A stretch of 64,000 nt of DNA from Chitinophagaceae bacterium IBVUCB2 (GTDB lineage Bacteria > Bacteroidota > Bacteroidia > Chitinophagales > Chitinophagaceae). Below, one piece after another: positions 45,222 to 54,037 of the stretch. The position numbers and the translations under genes were made by a program. Each line of letters starts with the position of its first letter. Positions within the stretch are counted from its first letter, which is position 1. The stretch covers positions 496,001-560,000 of the forward strand of contig NFUV01000002.1 in assembly GCA_002127295.1 (NCBI GenBank), in the 5' to 3' direction. A model generated the notes under the pieces. That model saw only the letters and a list, made by a program, of their open reading frames with translations. It did not search any database and was not told the origin of the DNA.

Positions 45222-45244
45222 ACCGCAAATCATTGATTTGCGGT
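45222..45244 (-). terminator. Rho-independent terminator of tRNA-Pro
   Basis: ACCGCAAATC and GATTTGCGGT form a perfect 10-bp stem around ATT. Read leftward the stem is followed by TTTTTCTTTT. It lies 28 bp past the tRNA 3' end, on the element side of the presumed junction. Confidence 0.8.
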
Positions 45245-45272
45245 CATTTGCACTTTTTTGAATTAGTGCTTG

Positions 45273-45346
45273 TCGGGAAGACAGGATTCGAACCTGCGAC
45301 CCCCTGGTCCCAAACCAGGTGCGCTACCGGCCTGCGCTACTTCCCG
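45273..45346 (-). tRNA. tRNA-Pro (anticodon TGG), ICE attachment target
   Basis: The 74-nt gene folds as a complete cloverleaf: acceptor CGGGAAG/CTTCCCG, anticodon arm CCTGG with loop TTTGGGA and CCAGG, and a TpsiC arm with GGTTCGAATCC. No 3' CCA is encoded; the acceptor is followed by ACA. The 3' end faces the integrase gene. The ICE right junction (att site) should lie within or next to the 3' part of this gene, near 45273. Confidence 0.95.
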
Positions 45347-45362
45347 AACACTTTTGGGAGTG

Positions 45363-45370
45363 CAAATATA
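45363..45370 (-). promoter_or_regulatory. -7 promoter box of tRNA-Pro
   Basis: The minus strand reads TATATTTG, matching TAnnTTTG, 17 bp upstream of the tRNA 5' end. A -33 box is not clear. Confidence 0.55.
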
Positions 45371-45468
45371 GCGGGTTATCTCTTATTTACACGGATTTTT
45401 TATTGTTTTGAGCCGTTATTTATTAAAAAGAGACGAGTGGTAAAATGCTTGTTGTTCTATTACTATAA

Positions 45469-46227
45469 TTATCTCCCCATCCAGCCTCCATCAACAGTTA
45501 TTATTGTTCCATTCATATAATCAGAGGCGGGAGAAGAAAGAAAAACAAAGGCACCGGTCATATCTTCCGGGGTACCCCAGCGATTAGCCGGTATTCTTGA
45601 TAGGATAGCTGCATTTCTTTCAGCATCTGCTCTTAGCAATGCGGTATTATCCGTTGCAATATAGCCAGGAGCAACACCATTAACCGTTACACCAAATTTT
45701 GCCCATTCATTGGCAAATGCTTTTAACAGCGATGATATGGCTCCTTTGCTCGCAGCATAGCCTGGTACATTTATACCGCCCTGGAAAGATAATAGTGAAG
45801 CCGTGAAAACTATTTTTCCATATCCCTGTTCAATCATTCGTTTGCCAATTTCTCTTGTCAAAATGAATTGTGCATTTAAATTGATATTGATAATAGTGTC
45901 CCAATAATTATCTGAATGCTCAGCAACGGGTTGGCGAAGAATATGCCCGGCATTATTAATTAAAATATCAATTTTTGGATGATCGGCTTTTACTTTTTCA
46001 ATAAATGCATAGAGTGAATCCCGGTCAGTTAAGTCGCATTGATATGAATAAAATTTCCTACCGGTATTTATTACAGCCTTTTCAACTTCGCTACCAGCTT
46101 CTGGTTTTGAACTTACACCGATAATATCTGCACCTGATTCTGCCAATGCAATAGCGATCGCCATTCCAATACCACGGCTACTACCGGTTACCAATGCCAG
46201 TTTTCCATCAACCCTAAAATTTACCAT
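45469..46227 (-). CDS. kduD: KduD-type 2-deoxy-D-gluconate/2-keto-3-deoxygluconate dehydrogenase (SDR)
   Basis: The 252-residue SDR protein has the NAD-binding TGSSRGIGMAIA, the NNAGHI motif and the catalytic Ser with YAASK (YxxxK). It ends with GTIITVDGGWMGR. Similarity to KduD and the position directly after kduI point to reduction of 2,5-diketo-3-deoxygluconate to 2-keto-3-deoxygluconate. The ATG at 46227 is chosen over a TTG two codons upstream. It is the last gene of the leftward uronate operon and the first chromosomal gene beyond the ICE. Confidence 0.85.
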   Translation of the reverse strand: MVNFRVDGKLALVTGSSRGIGMAIAIALAESGADIIGVSSKPEAGSEVEKAVINTGRKFYSYQCDLTDRDSLYAFIEKVKADHPKIDILINNAGHILRQPVAEHSDNYWDTIININLNAQFILTREIGKRMIEQGYGKIVFTASLLSFQGGINVPGYAASKGAISSLLKAFANEWAKFGVTVNGVAPGYIATDNTALLRADAERNAAILSRIPANRWGTPEDMTGAFVFLSSPASDYMNGTIITVDGGWMGR

Positions 46228-46239
46228 GTCCAAAAAGTT

Positions 46240-47070
46240 TTATTGTAATGTTTGAACGGGAACAGGATCCATGTCTGTGAACACCATGTTTTCACCTGCC
46301 ATTGCCCAGATAAATGAATAACTGGCAGTAGCACATCCACTGTGTATACTCCAGGATGGAGAAAGAATGGCTTGCTCATTATTGAGGAACAAATGTCTTG
46401 TTTCATGTGGCTCACCCATAAAATGAATTATACGTTGCCCTTCCGGTAAATCGAAATAGAAATACGATTCCATCCTACGGTCGTGCAAATGTGGTGGCAT
46501 TGTATTCCAGATGCTGCCTTTTTTAAAATTAGTAACACCCAATACTAGCTGGCAGCTTTTTATTCCATCCAAATGAATATATTTATTAATTACACGATGG
46601 TTATTATTGTCAAGACTTCCCATCTCTGCTGGTAAAGCTTCTGCTGGTTTCATCAACCTTGTTGGATATTCCATATGAGCAGGGCAGGAGAAGAAAATAA
46701 ATTTAGCAGGACTCGATTTATCGGTACTGCTGAAAACAATCTTCTGTTTACCTTTTCCTATATACAAACAATCTTGTTTTTCTAAATCAAATTTTTCTCC
46801 ATCAACTGTAATGGATCCATTACCACCAATGTTAACAATACCGATCTCTCTTCGGCTAAGAAAGTAATCAGATTTTAACTGATCATATGTTCCTAACTCC
46901 AATGATTGGCTAACAGGATTTGCTGCGCCAACGATCATTCTGTCGTAATGACTATAGGTACATTCAACTTTATCTGTTTGTACCAAGCCTTCCAGCAGAA
47001 AGCGGTCTCTTATTTGTTGGGTGTTATACTTTGCAAAATCTTCGGGGTGTACCTGGTGAACGATTTTCAT
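46240..47070 (-). CDS. kduI: 5-keto-4-deoxyuronate isomerase
   Basis: The 276-residue length equals the family norm. It is a double cupin with the zinc-site residues in TMPPHLHDRRMESYFYFDLP, then GEPHETRHLFL and SPSWSIHSGCATASYSFIW. It converts 4-deoxy-L-threo-5-hexosulose uronate to 2,5-diketo-3-deoxygluconate in the cytoplasm. It lies 12 bp upstream of kduD and 35 bp after the PL6 gene. Confidence 0.95.
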   Translation of the reverse strand: MKIVHQVHPEDFAKYNTQQIRDRFLLEGLVQTDKVECTYSHYDRMIVGAANPVSQSLELGTYDQLKSDYFLSRREIGIVNIGGNGSITVDGEKFDLEKQDCLYIGKGKQKIVFSSTDKSSPAKFIFFSCPAHMEYPTRLMKPAEALPAEMGSLDNNNHRVINKYIHLDGIKSCQLVLGVTNFKKGSIWNTMPPHLHDRRMESYFYFDLPEGQRIIHFMGEPHETRHLFLNNEQAILSPSWSIHSGCATASYSFIWAMAGENMVFTDMDPVPVQTLQ

Positions 47071-47105
47071 GATTGTATTATTATAAGTTAATGTTGGATG
47101 TTTTA

Positions 47106-49289
47106 TTATTCTGTAACAAATTGATTCTTTTCTACAGTACCGGATTGTTCGATCTTATTTTTTGAAAAAATATGCCGGGCTCTCACGGTGTCCTTATATA
47201 AAATAACAGTACCCGCAGGGTTACATTTACTAAAGCTATTAGAAGAAATATTGCTTTGCTGTACTCCTGTTAAAGTAATAAGTGGAGAATTACTTCTCGA
47301 AACACAGTCTGTTATTTTATTATTACTGAATAGCAAATTCGGTCCCAGCGTACTTTCATCATTGCCGCCCCGATACAGATTTAGCAAGGTTCCGGTAATA
47401 GAAGAAAATTGATTTTGTGATATGATAATTTTCTCGGCCGCATAATATCCTTTATTATCTGTTTCTGAATCCATTGAAAAGATTTTGCTCTGAATGTTCG
47501 TAAAAGAATTATTGCGAAAAACAATACTGTCTGCAATCATCGATTTGTAGGCAAAGAATATATCCTGGCAGCCCACTTCATTACTAAAGCCTTCGAATTT
47601 ACAATTGCGGACAGCGAGGTTGTAATGATTGCTTTGCCCGTTGCTATCATTAGCGATAAATGCACTTGCTTTTATATTACTGCCATCAATATTCAAATTG
47701 CTCAAACTTAGTTCCCCATTACCGGCAATGGCAAATACACTCAGCTGGTTATAGGTATTGAAGCGGATTGCCGTTTTTGTATCGCCAAAAATCTGTACCG
47801 ACTTTGAAATCAGGAAAGGTTTGGTGAGTGAATATTCATTACCTGTAAGACGAATGATAACAGGTTCTTTTCTTTCTAATTGCTTATAAATCTCATCTGC
47901 ATTGGCACAGGCAACAGTTAATCCAACTGTTTTTTTCGCAGTTTCATTTTTGGGAAACCATGTTGCTCCTGTAGAAGCAGTTGCTTCTTTCAATGCCACC
48001 GGAATCATATTGATAGATGTAAAAACCGGGTCTGTTACTGTTTTAGTTGTTGCAGGGCTTTTTGCAGATAAAATTGTTTTTTCAAACCCGCCATTTAGTT
48101 TTTGTTTTATAGCCGTACTAACTTTATTGTTTTCAAAACGTATTCCGGTAATTGCATCCGAAGCAGTGTAAACAATACTATCTCTGGTGTTATAAAAACT
48201 GTTATTGATGAAAACTACATTATCAGGCGGCAAACTTCTTTCTGCATCACTTCCTTCGCCAAAACTTAGCGGACTGCATTCGTAAAAAATATTATTTTTT
48301 ATTTCTGCGTCTGTTACCTGTACATACCGATGAGCCGGCGAGTTTGGAATTCCGTTCATTACAGCCAATGGGGCCTTGAAATTAGCACCTCTGCATTTAT
48401 AGAAAACATTGTTGCGAACTATTTGTCCTTTATTAATGACACGAACACCACCACTAGCTACTTTATCGTTCCCAAGAAATAAATTTCCTAATACTATATT
48501 GTTATCGCCATGTCTTAATACCAGTGATCCCTGGCTTTCTTTAAAAATATTATCCTGTATGATGTTACTGCAAGATTTTATGGAAACGATCTCTGTTTCA
48601 CCATCACAATATTCAAAAAAATTATTACTGATTTTTGTATTAGAATTGAACTGGCAATGTTGCGACACACCCACCCGGATAATTTCTCCGCCATTAGAAC
48701 CAAGCACAGGTCTTCGGCCAAAATAGTTATGATCAATGGAATGATAATTTTCCCGGCTTCTTTCGTCGTCTAATATTACTGCCAGTAATACTCCCATGTT
48801 TTTTTTGTCTTTAAAGCTGCAATGATCCAGGCGATTGTTTTTTCCATAAAACGTTACCCAGTTATTGTCATCCATCCTTTTAGGGTTGTTGAAATCGTTG
48901 ATAACGCAATTCGTAACACGACAATTATTTCCAAGCTGATCTTTACTGCTTCTGAATGTTATAACAGGTTCTCCGCCGGAGTACCCATTGGTAAAGTATA
49001 GCCCGTCAACGATGATATACTCACCCCCAATTTTCAAACTCGATTTGCCTGTAATCATTACTTTACCCGCTGTTTCTGCTTTGAAAATGATCGGGTTTTC
49101 TGTAGTGCCTTTACAATTGAGTTTTATGCTGATATTTTCCCAATTACCATTTTGCAGAATCACTATATCTCCCGGTGCTGCATTTTTATTTGCCGCAGTC
49201 AGCTCATCACTGTTTTTTACAATAATAGTTTTTGAAAATCCGGTGAGGCAAATTGCAAAACAACAATTCAATAATAATAATCGAAGCAT
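47106..49289 (-). CDS. PL6-family polysaccharide lyase (alginate lyase/chondroitinase B-like)
   Basis: The 727-residue product has a signal peptide (about 1-19) and a parallel beta-helix of the PL6 type. The catalytic region shows NGGEIIRVGVSQH, YCDGETEIVSIKSC and LVLRHGDNN, including the conserved Lys and Arg. A second beta-helix domain follows (about 450-727). It cleaves alginate by beta-elimination in the periplasm or at the cell surface. It is translated 6 bp after the LacI regulator, so the lyase is under local control. Confidence 0.9.
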   Translation of the reverse strand: MLRLLLLNCCFAICLTGFSKTIIVKNSDELTAANKNAAPGDIVILQNGNWENISIKLNCKGTTENPIIFKAETAGKVMITGKSSLKIGGEYIIVDGLYFTNGYSGGEPVITFRSSKDQLGNNCRVTNCVINDFNNPKRMDDNNWVTFYGKNNRLDHCSFKDKKNMGVLLAVILDDERSRENYHSIDHNYFGRRPVLGSNGGEIIRVGVSQHCQFNSNTKISNNFFEYCDGETEIVSIKSCSNIIQDNIFKESQGSLVLRHGDNNIVLGNLFLGNDKVASGGVRVINKGQIVRNNVFYKCRGANFKAPLAVMNGIPNSPAHRYVQVTDAEIKNNIFYECSPLSFGEGSDAERSLPPDNVVFINNSFYNTRDSIVYTASDAITGIRFENNKVSTAIKQKLNGGFEKTILSAKSPATTKTVTDPVFTSINMIPVALKEATASTGATWFPKNETAKKTVGLTVACANADEIYKQLERKEPVIIRLTGNEYSLTKPFLISKSVQIFGDTKTAIRFNTYNQLSVFAIAGNGELSLSNLNIDGSNIKASAFIANDSNGQSNHYNLAVRNCKFEGFSNEVGCQDIFFAYKSMIADSIVFRNNSFTNIQSKIFSMDSETDNKGYYAAEKIIISQNQFSSITGTLLNLYRGGNDESTLGPNLLFSNNKITDCVSRSNSPLITLTGVQQSNISSNSFSKCNPAGTVILYKDTVRARHIFSKNKIEQSGTVEKNQFVTE

Positions 49290-49295
49290 GGTTAA

Positions 49296-50333
49296 TTATT
49301 TTGTACGTCCGTTTTTAGGTGCTATTCGTTGTGATGATTCCCGGATGATCAGTTTCGGCTTCAGCACTTCTTCAATGTGGTTCATATCTTCATCATGGTG
49401 CATGGCTTCAATAAAAAGTTTTGCGGCAACTTTTCCTAATTCAAATGCAGGTTGATCAACACTGGAAATAGTGGGTGTTACCAAACTTGTTACTGGTTCA
49501 TTATTAAATCCAACAAGACCGATATCCTGTGGCATCCGTAATCCTTTTTCTTTTATCGCCAGCATAGCACCAATAGCCATCCTATCGCTGATGGTAAAAA
49601 TGGCATCGGGTCTTTTCTTCATCGCCAGTAATTCTTTAGTGGCTACATAAGCATAATCCTGGTTAAAATCACAATAGATGATAAGATCGCTGTCAGGCTT
49701 TATCTTATATTTTTTCAACGCTTTTAAATAACCATCCAATCGTTGATTACTGATGCCAAGATTTTTTGGGCCGGCTAATATGGCAATACGTTTGTATCCT
49801 TGTTCAATTAAATGTTCTGTAGCCTGGAAACCGCCATCTTCATTATCTATCTTAACACCCGGAGCTTGTAAGAAAGGAGTAACACGGTCAAACACTACCA
49901 TCGGCATATTTTTCTCTTGTATTTTTTTAAAATGGTCAAACACTTTTGTTTCACTGGAAACAGAAATGATAAATCCATCAACAAGACTATCCAGCAATCT
50001 CCTGGTGTTTACGATTTCTCTGCCGAATGATTCATTGCTTTGGCATACCATTACCGTATAACCTGCTTCCAACGCCACCTCATCGATGCCTTTTACCATG
50101 GTTGATAAAACATAATCAAGGTTAGGAACAATCACTCCTATATTATGTGTTTGTTTTTGCTTGAGACTTAGTGCAAGTTTGTTGGGTTGATAGTTTAATT
50201 CTTCCGACAAAGCCATTACCGCTCTTTTGGTATCAGCATTTACATCTGGTGCATTACGCATGGCTCTCGACACAGTGGAGATGGAAATATTCAGTTGCTT
50301 GGCAATATCTTTTATAGTGGCGGGCTTATTCAT
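49296..50333 (-). CDS. LacI-family transcriptional regulator of the uronate locus
   Basis: The 345-residue product has an N-terminal HTH (TIKDIAKQLNISISTVSRAM) and hinge, and a periplasmic-binding-protein-like sensor with HNIGVIVPNLDYVLS and GLVGFNNEPVTSLVTPTISS. The ATG at 50333 is preferred to the TTG at 50342. It heads the leftward operon and is divergent from the rightward one, so it probably controls both in response to an unsaturated uronate or KDG. The operator candidate lies at 50384..50407. Confidence 0.9.
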   Translation of the reverse strand: MNKPATIKDIAKQLNISISTVSRAMRNAPDVNADTKRAVMALSEELNYQPNKLALSLKQKQTHNIGVIVPNLDYVLSTMVKGIDEVALEAGYTVMVCQSNESFGREIVNTRRLLDSLVDGFIISVSSETKVFDHFKKIQEKNMPMVVFDRVTPFLQAPGVKIDNEDGGFQATEHLIEQGYKRIAILAGPKNLGISNQRLDGYLKALKKYKIKPDSDLIIYCDFNQDYAYVATKELLAMKKRPDAIFTISDRMAIGAMLAIKEKGLRMPQDIGLVGFNNEPVTSLVTPTISSVDQPAFELGKVAAKLFIEAMHHDEDMNHIEEVLKPKLIIRESSQRIAPKNGRTK

Positions 50334-50383
50334 GGTTTGCAATCATCAGGGGCTAAAGCTATGAATAAGAAGGTTACGGAAAT

Positions 50384-50407
50384 ACCGGTAGCGTTGCCGG
50401 TAACGTT
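50384..50407. promoter_or_regulatory. Candidate LacI-family operator
   Basis: ACCGG(T)...(A)CCGGT (50384..50401) and the overlapping near-palindrome CGTTGCCGGTAACG (50392..50405, 12 of 14 positions symmetric, centre CC|GG) lie 51 bp upstream of the LacI start, in the divergent promoter region. LacI-family operators are palindromes of this size. Confidence 0.45.
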
Positions 50408-50678
50408 CTCGGAAGCTTATTTTTAGATTAATTTCAGATTTTTGAATTATTTCGTCAGTATCTGTGAAATATTAGCGTATTAATAGAAATCTTCTAATCA
50501 ACAAAAAAAATCGTAGTTCACATTTCCACCTAATATTACAACGGAATGCTTGCCAAAGGTGAAAACATGATACATTCACAACCCTTATCGTTGTTGAATT
50601 AAAATTTACAAATCTCTTCTGGCAATAATTTCCGCCTTATCCTCTACAGTTCGCAAACAAGTTTTTTTTACGCATTGA
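50408..50678. other. Divergent promoter region of the polyuronate locus
   Basis: Together with 50334..50407 this is a 345-bp gap between divergent operons. Apart from the operator candidate I see AT-rich sequence with no gene and no clear TAnnTTTG box. Confidence 0.4.
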
Positions 50679-51443
50679 ATGTATAGTATGTATTCATTAA
50701 AAGGAAAAGTAGCAATTGTAACAGGTGGAGCCAGGGATATTGGCCGGCAAGCATCTCTCAAGCTTGCAGCAGCAGGAGCAAAAGTTTGCATTAATTATTT
50801 TGGAAATAAAATTTTAGCAGATGAAACAATGCAACTGATCAAAGATGCAGGTGGGGAAGCAATTGCTGTGCAGGGCGATATGACAAAAGCCACTGATGTA
50901 AAAAAAGTGGTGGATGGATGTGTTGCTGCTTATGGAAACGTTGTGCATATATTAGTTAATGTAGCCGGTGGATTGATGGGAAGAAAACCATTAGCTGACC
51001 TGGATGAAGAATTTTGGGATGCTGTAATCGCTGTTAACCTGAAATCTGCTTACCTCGTTACAAGAGCTGTGGTTCCGCATATTACTGAAGGCGGTGCTAT
51101 TGTTAATTTCTCTTCTCAGGCAGCAAGAGATGGTGGCGGTGGTGGTGCATTAGCTTATGCAGCCGCAAAAGGTGGTGTGTTGACTATGACAAGAGGCCTT
51201 GCAAAAGAACTTGGTCCGAAAGGAATACGGGTGAACTGTGTTTCTCCCGGTATGATCAACACAACTTTTCATAACACATTTACCAAGCCGGAAATAAGAA
51301 CAAATGTTGCAGCAGGAACACCGTTGCGCAGAGAAGGCGAAGCAAGAGAAATAGGTGATTTGGTATTATATCTTGCAAGTGATGCTTCTTCTTTCATTAA
51401 CGGTGAAAGTGTAGAGATAAATGGCGGAACATATTTCGCTTAG
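50679..51443 (+). CDS. SDR-family oxidoreductase, probable unsaturated-uronate (DEH) reductase
   Basis: The 254-residue SDR protein has TGGARDIGRQAS (cofactor loop), NVAGG, the catalytic Ser in VNFSSQAARDGGGGG and YAAAKGG. It ends with INGESVEINGGTYFA. Its place directly before a PL17 lyase and kdgF matches the reductases that turn 4-deoxy-L-erythro-5-hexoseulose uronate into 2-keto-3-deoxygluconate in alginate loci. The assignment within the SDR superfamily rests on context. A start three codons later (50688) is possible. Confidence 0.75.
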   Translation: MYSMYSLKGKVAIVTGGARDIGRQASLKLAAAGAKVCINYFGNKILADETMQLIKDAGGEAIAVQGDMTKATDVKKVVDGCVAAYGNVVHILVNVAGGLMGRKPLADLDEEFWDAVIAVNLKSAYLVTRAVVPHITEGGAIVNFSSQAARDGGGGGALAYAAAKGGVLTMTRGLAKELGPKGIRVNCVSPGMINTTFHNTFTKPEIRTNVAAGTPLRREGEAREIGDLVLYLASDASSFINGESVEINGGTYFA

Positions 51444-51485
51444 TAGTTTGTGTAGTTTTTGGTTACAGGTTAATAAGATAAAAAA

Positions 51486-53666
51486 ATGCGATTGCTCAAA
51501 ACGATATGCCTGCTGTTGATGCCAGTGTTGTTGCAGGCACAACACCCTCTTACTTTTTTTACCCGTACTGAAGCTGCGGCAGTAAAAAAAGACATTAACC
51601 GTTATCCTTTATTGACCCGTTCCTACAATGAAATTAAAAGCGAAGTAGATCTATGGCTGGGTAAAGATGTGGATGTCCCTTTTCCAAAAGATCCCGCAGG
51701 TGGCTACACCCACGATAAGCATAAGTCGAATTATATGCTGATGTTCAATAGTGGTGTGTTGTATAATATTACAGGAGATTCGAAGTATGCATTGTTGGTC
51801 AAGCAAATGTTCTTGAAATATGCGGTGTTGAATCCAACCTTAAAAAATCATCCGCAGGCAACAAGCAGCTCCCCGGGAAGAATTTTCTGGCAGGCATTGA
51901 ATGATGCCAACTGGTTAGTGTATGCTGGAATGGCCTATGATCTTATTTACAATTCATTGACTGCTGCAGAAAGAAAGACAATTGAAGACGGCGCTTTCAA
52001 ACCCGAAGTTGATTTTATTACAAAAGATCTGGAACCCTGGTTTAACCTCATACATAATCATGCTGTGTGGGCTTGCGCCGGTGTTGGTATTGTTGGTATT
52101 GCTACCAATAATAAAGAATATGTTGACATGGCATTGTATGGCTCTAAAAAAGATGGCAAAACAGGTTTCATCGCATTAATGGATGGACTTTTTGCTCCTG
52201 ATGGTTATTATGCCGAAGGTCCTTATTATGTTCGTTATGCTATTCTTCCTTATTATTTGTTTGCATCATCATTGAACAATGCAAGACCCCAATTAAAAAT
52301 ATTTGAACACCGCAACCGCATTTTGCAAAAGGCATTAATGGCAGGATTGCAGCAAACAAATCTCGATGGAACTTTTTTTGCATTGAATGATGCATTGAAA
52401 GAAAAGGATTATACTACCAATGAATTGGTGACAGCAATAAGTGTAGCCACGAATGTATATGGAAAGGATAATGGTTTATTGTTCGTCGCAAAAAAACAAG
52501 ATAGAGTCTTGCTGAACAAAGGAGGTGTAACAATTGCTGCTGAGATTGCCAGTGGCAAAAATCTACCCGCTTATTATCCTTATCACTCTGTTGAATATAC
52601 CGACGGAGCAAAAGGTAATGAAGGGGGAGCAAGTTTTTTAAGAAATGGAACAGGAAAGGATTTAACCACACTTATCAGCAAATACACTTCGCATGGACTC
52701 TCTCATGGTCATTATGACAAGTTGAATTATAATTTGTATGATAAAGGCAATGAGATATTAACGGACTATGGTGCAGTACGTTTTATTGGTGTGGAACAAA
52801 AATATGGCGGACGTTATTTGCCGGAAACAAAAGGTTATGCGCAACAAACTATTGCGCATAATACATTGGTGGTAGACGAAAAAAGTCACTATGATGGCAA
52901 AGAGTCTGTAGCAGAAAATTTTCATGCAGAAAAATTATTTAGCAGCATTACTAACCCTTCAGTACAAGTGGTAGCGGCTAAGGAAGAGAATGCTTATCAA
53001 GGAGTAAAGATGCAGCGTGCCGTTTATTTGCTGCAAATACCCGGCGGAAAAAAACTAATGGTGGATGTCTTTAATGCAAATTCTAAAGGCGACCATCAGT
53101 ACGACCTGCCCTTTCATTTTGACGGAACCCTGATCAATACTTCCTTTAAGTATGATTCTTTTACAGATAAGCTGGAGCCGCTCGGAAAAAAGAATGGTTA
53201 CCAGTATTTGTGGAAAGAAGCTGAGGGGACTGTAAAAGATACGGTGGCTCAACTTACTTTTTTAAATGACAGAACTTATTATACTATCTCTTCGCTGGTA
53301 CAGGATAAGGCTTCTTTATTTCTTGCAAGAAAAGGAGCTAATGATCCCAATTTTAATTTGAGGCATGAACCGGCATTTATCATTAGAAAAAAAGGAGAGA
53401 ATCAATCTTTTGTTAGTGTCCTGGAAATCCATGGCAAGTTTGACCCGATCAATGAATTTTCAAGCAATGCATATCCTTCTGTGCAACAAATGAAATTGAT
53501 ACAAAACGATGATCAATTTTCTATTGTGGAAATAACAATTGCCGGTAAGAAACTATTAATAGCCCAAAATAATAACGACTTTAATAATAAATCAATTCAT
53601 ACTGCAGGCGGAGTTAGCTGGACTGGGCCATTTGCTACCTGGTATGACGGAAAAAAAATTAATTAA
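51486..53666 (+). CDS. PL17-family oligoalginate lyase (heparinase II/III-like)
   Basis: The 726-residue product has a signal peptide (about 1-18), an alpha-toroid alginate-lyase domain (about 30-350) with NLIHNHAVWACAGVG and DGYYAEGPYYVRYA, and a heparinase II/III beta-sandwich (about 360-720) with SHGLSHGHYDKLNYNLYD. PL17 enzymes release monomeric unsaturated uronate from oligoalginate by an exo mode. It is the second gene of the rightward operon, 42 bp after the SDR gene. Confidence 0.9.
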   Translation: MRLLKTICLLLMPVLLQAQHPLTFFTRTEAAAVKKDINRYPLLTRSYNEIKSEVDLWLGKDVDVPFPKDPAGGYTHDKHKSNYMLMFNSGVLYNITGDSKYALLVKQMFLKYAVLNPTLKNHPQATSSSPGRIFWQALNDANWLVYAGMAYDLIYNSLTAAERKTIEDGAFKPEVDFITKDLEPWFNLIHNHAVWACAGVGIVGIATNNKEYVDMALYGSKKDGKTGFIALMDGLFAPDGYYAEGPYYVRYAILPYYLFASSLNNARPQLKIFEHRNRILQKALMAGLQQTNLDGTFFALNDALKEKDYTTNELVTAISVATNVYGKDNGLLFVAKKQDRVLLNKGGVTIAAEIASGKNLPAYYPYHSVEYTDGAKGNEGGASFLRNGTGKDLTTLISKYTSHGLSHGHYDKLNYNLYDKGNEILTDYGAVRFIGVEQKYGGRYLPETKGYAQQTIAHNTLVVDEKSHYDGKESVAENFHAEKLFSSITNPSVQVVAAKEENAYQGVKMQRAVYLLQIPGGKKLMVDVFNANSKGDHQYDLPFHFDGTLINTSFKYDSFTDKLEPLGKKNGYQYLWKEAEGTVKDTVAQLTFLNDRTYYTISSLVQDKASLFLARKGANDPNFNLRHEPAFIIRKKGENQSFVSVLEIHGKFDPINEFSSNAYPSVQQMKLIQNDDQFSIVEITIAGKKLLIAQNNNDFNNKSIHTAGGVSWTGPFATWYDGKKIN

Positions 53667-53680
53667 CCAACAAACAGTTT

Positions 53681-54031
53681 ATGGCAACAACAGAAACGGT
53701 GAAAGTATTTATAGATGACAGTGAATTGCCCTGGGAAGAAACCGCTCCGGGTATGAAAAGAAAAATTATGTCGTATGATGAAAGACTGATGGTAGTAAAA
53801 GTTTCTTTCGAAAAAGGAGCAGTGGGAGTGCTGCACCAGCATCATCACACACAGATAAGCCATGTGGAAAGTGGTGCATTTGAAGTAGAAATTGCTGGCG
53901 AAAAGAAAGTATTGAAGGCCGGCGATGCATTTTACATTCCACCGAATGTAATGCATGGTGCCATTTGCCTGGAGCCCGGTATTTTAATAGATGTATTTAG
54001 CCCTATGCGGGAAGATTTTGTTGGACAATAA
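53681..54031 (+). CDS. kdgF: KdgF-like cupin (unsaturated uronate linearisation)
   Basis: The 116-residue single-cupin protein has the metal-site pattern VLHQHHHTQISHVESGAFEVEI and FYIPPNVMHGAICLEPG. KdgF turns the cyclic 4,5-unsaturated uronate into its linear 5-keto form. It lies between PL17 and a beta-helix lyase-like gene, 14 and 6 bp away, in the same operon. Confidence 0.9.
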   Translation: MATTETVKVFIDDSELPWEETAPGMKRKIMSYDERLMVVKVSFEKGAVGVLHQHHHTQISHVESGAFEVEIAGEKKVLKAGDAFYIPPNVMHGAICLEPGILIDVFSPMREDFVGQ

Positions 54032-54037
54032 TATAAG

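Noticed and set aside
45233-45520. A 95-codon rightward frame containing GKTGFEPATPWSQTRCATGLRYFP
   Set aside because: This is the antisense translation of the tRNA-Pro gene, a frequent false gene in annotations.
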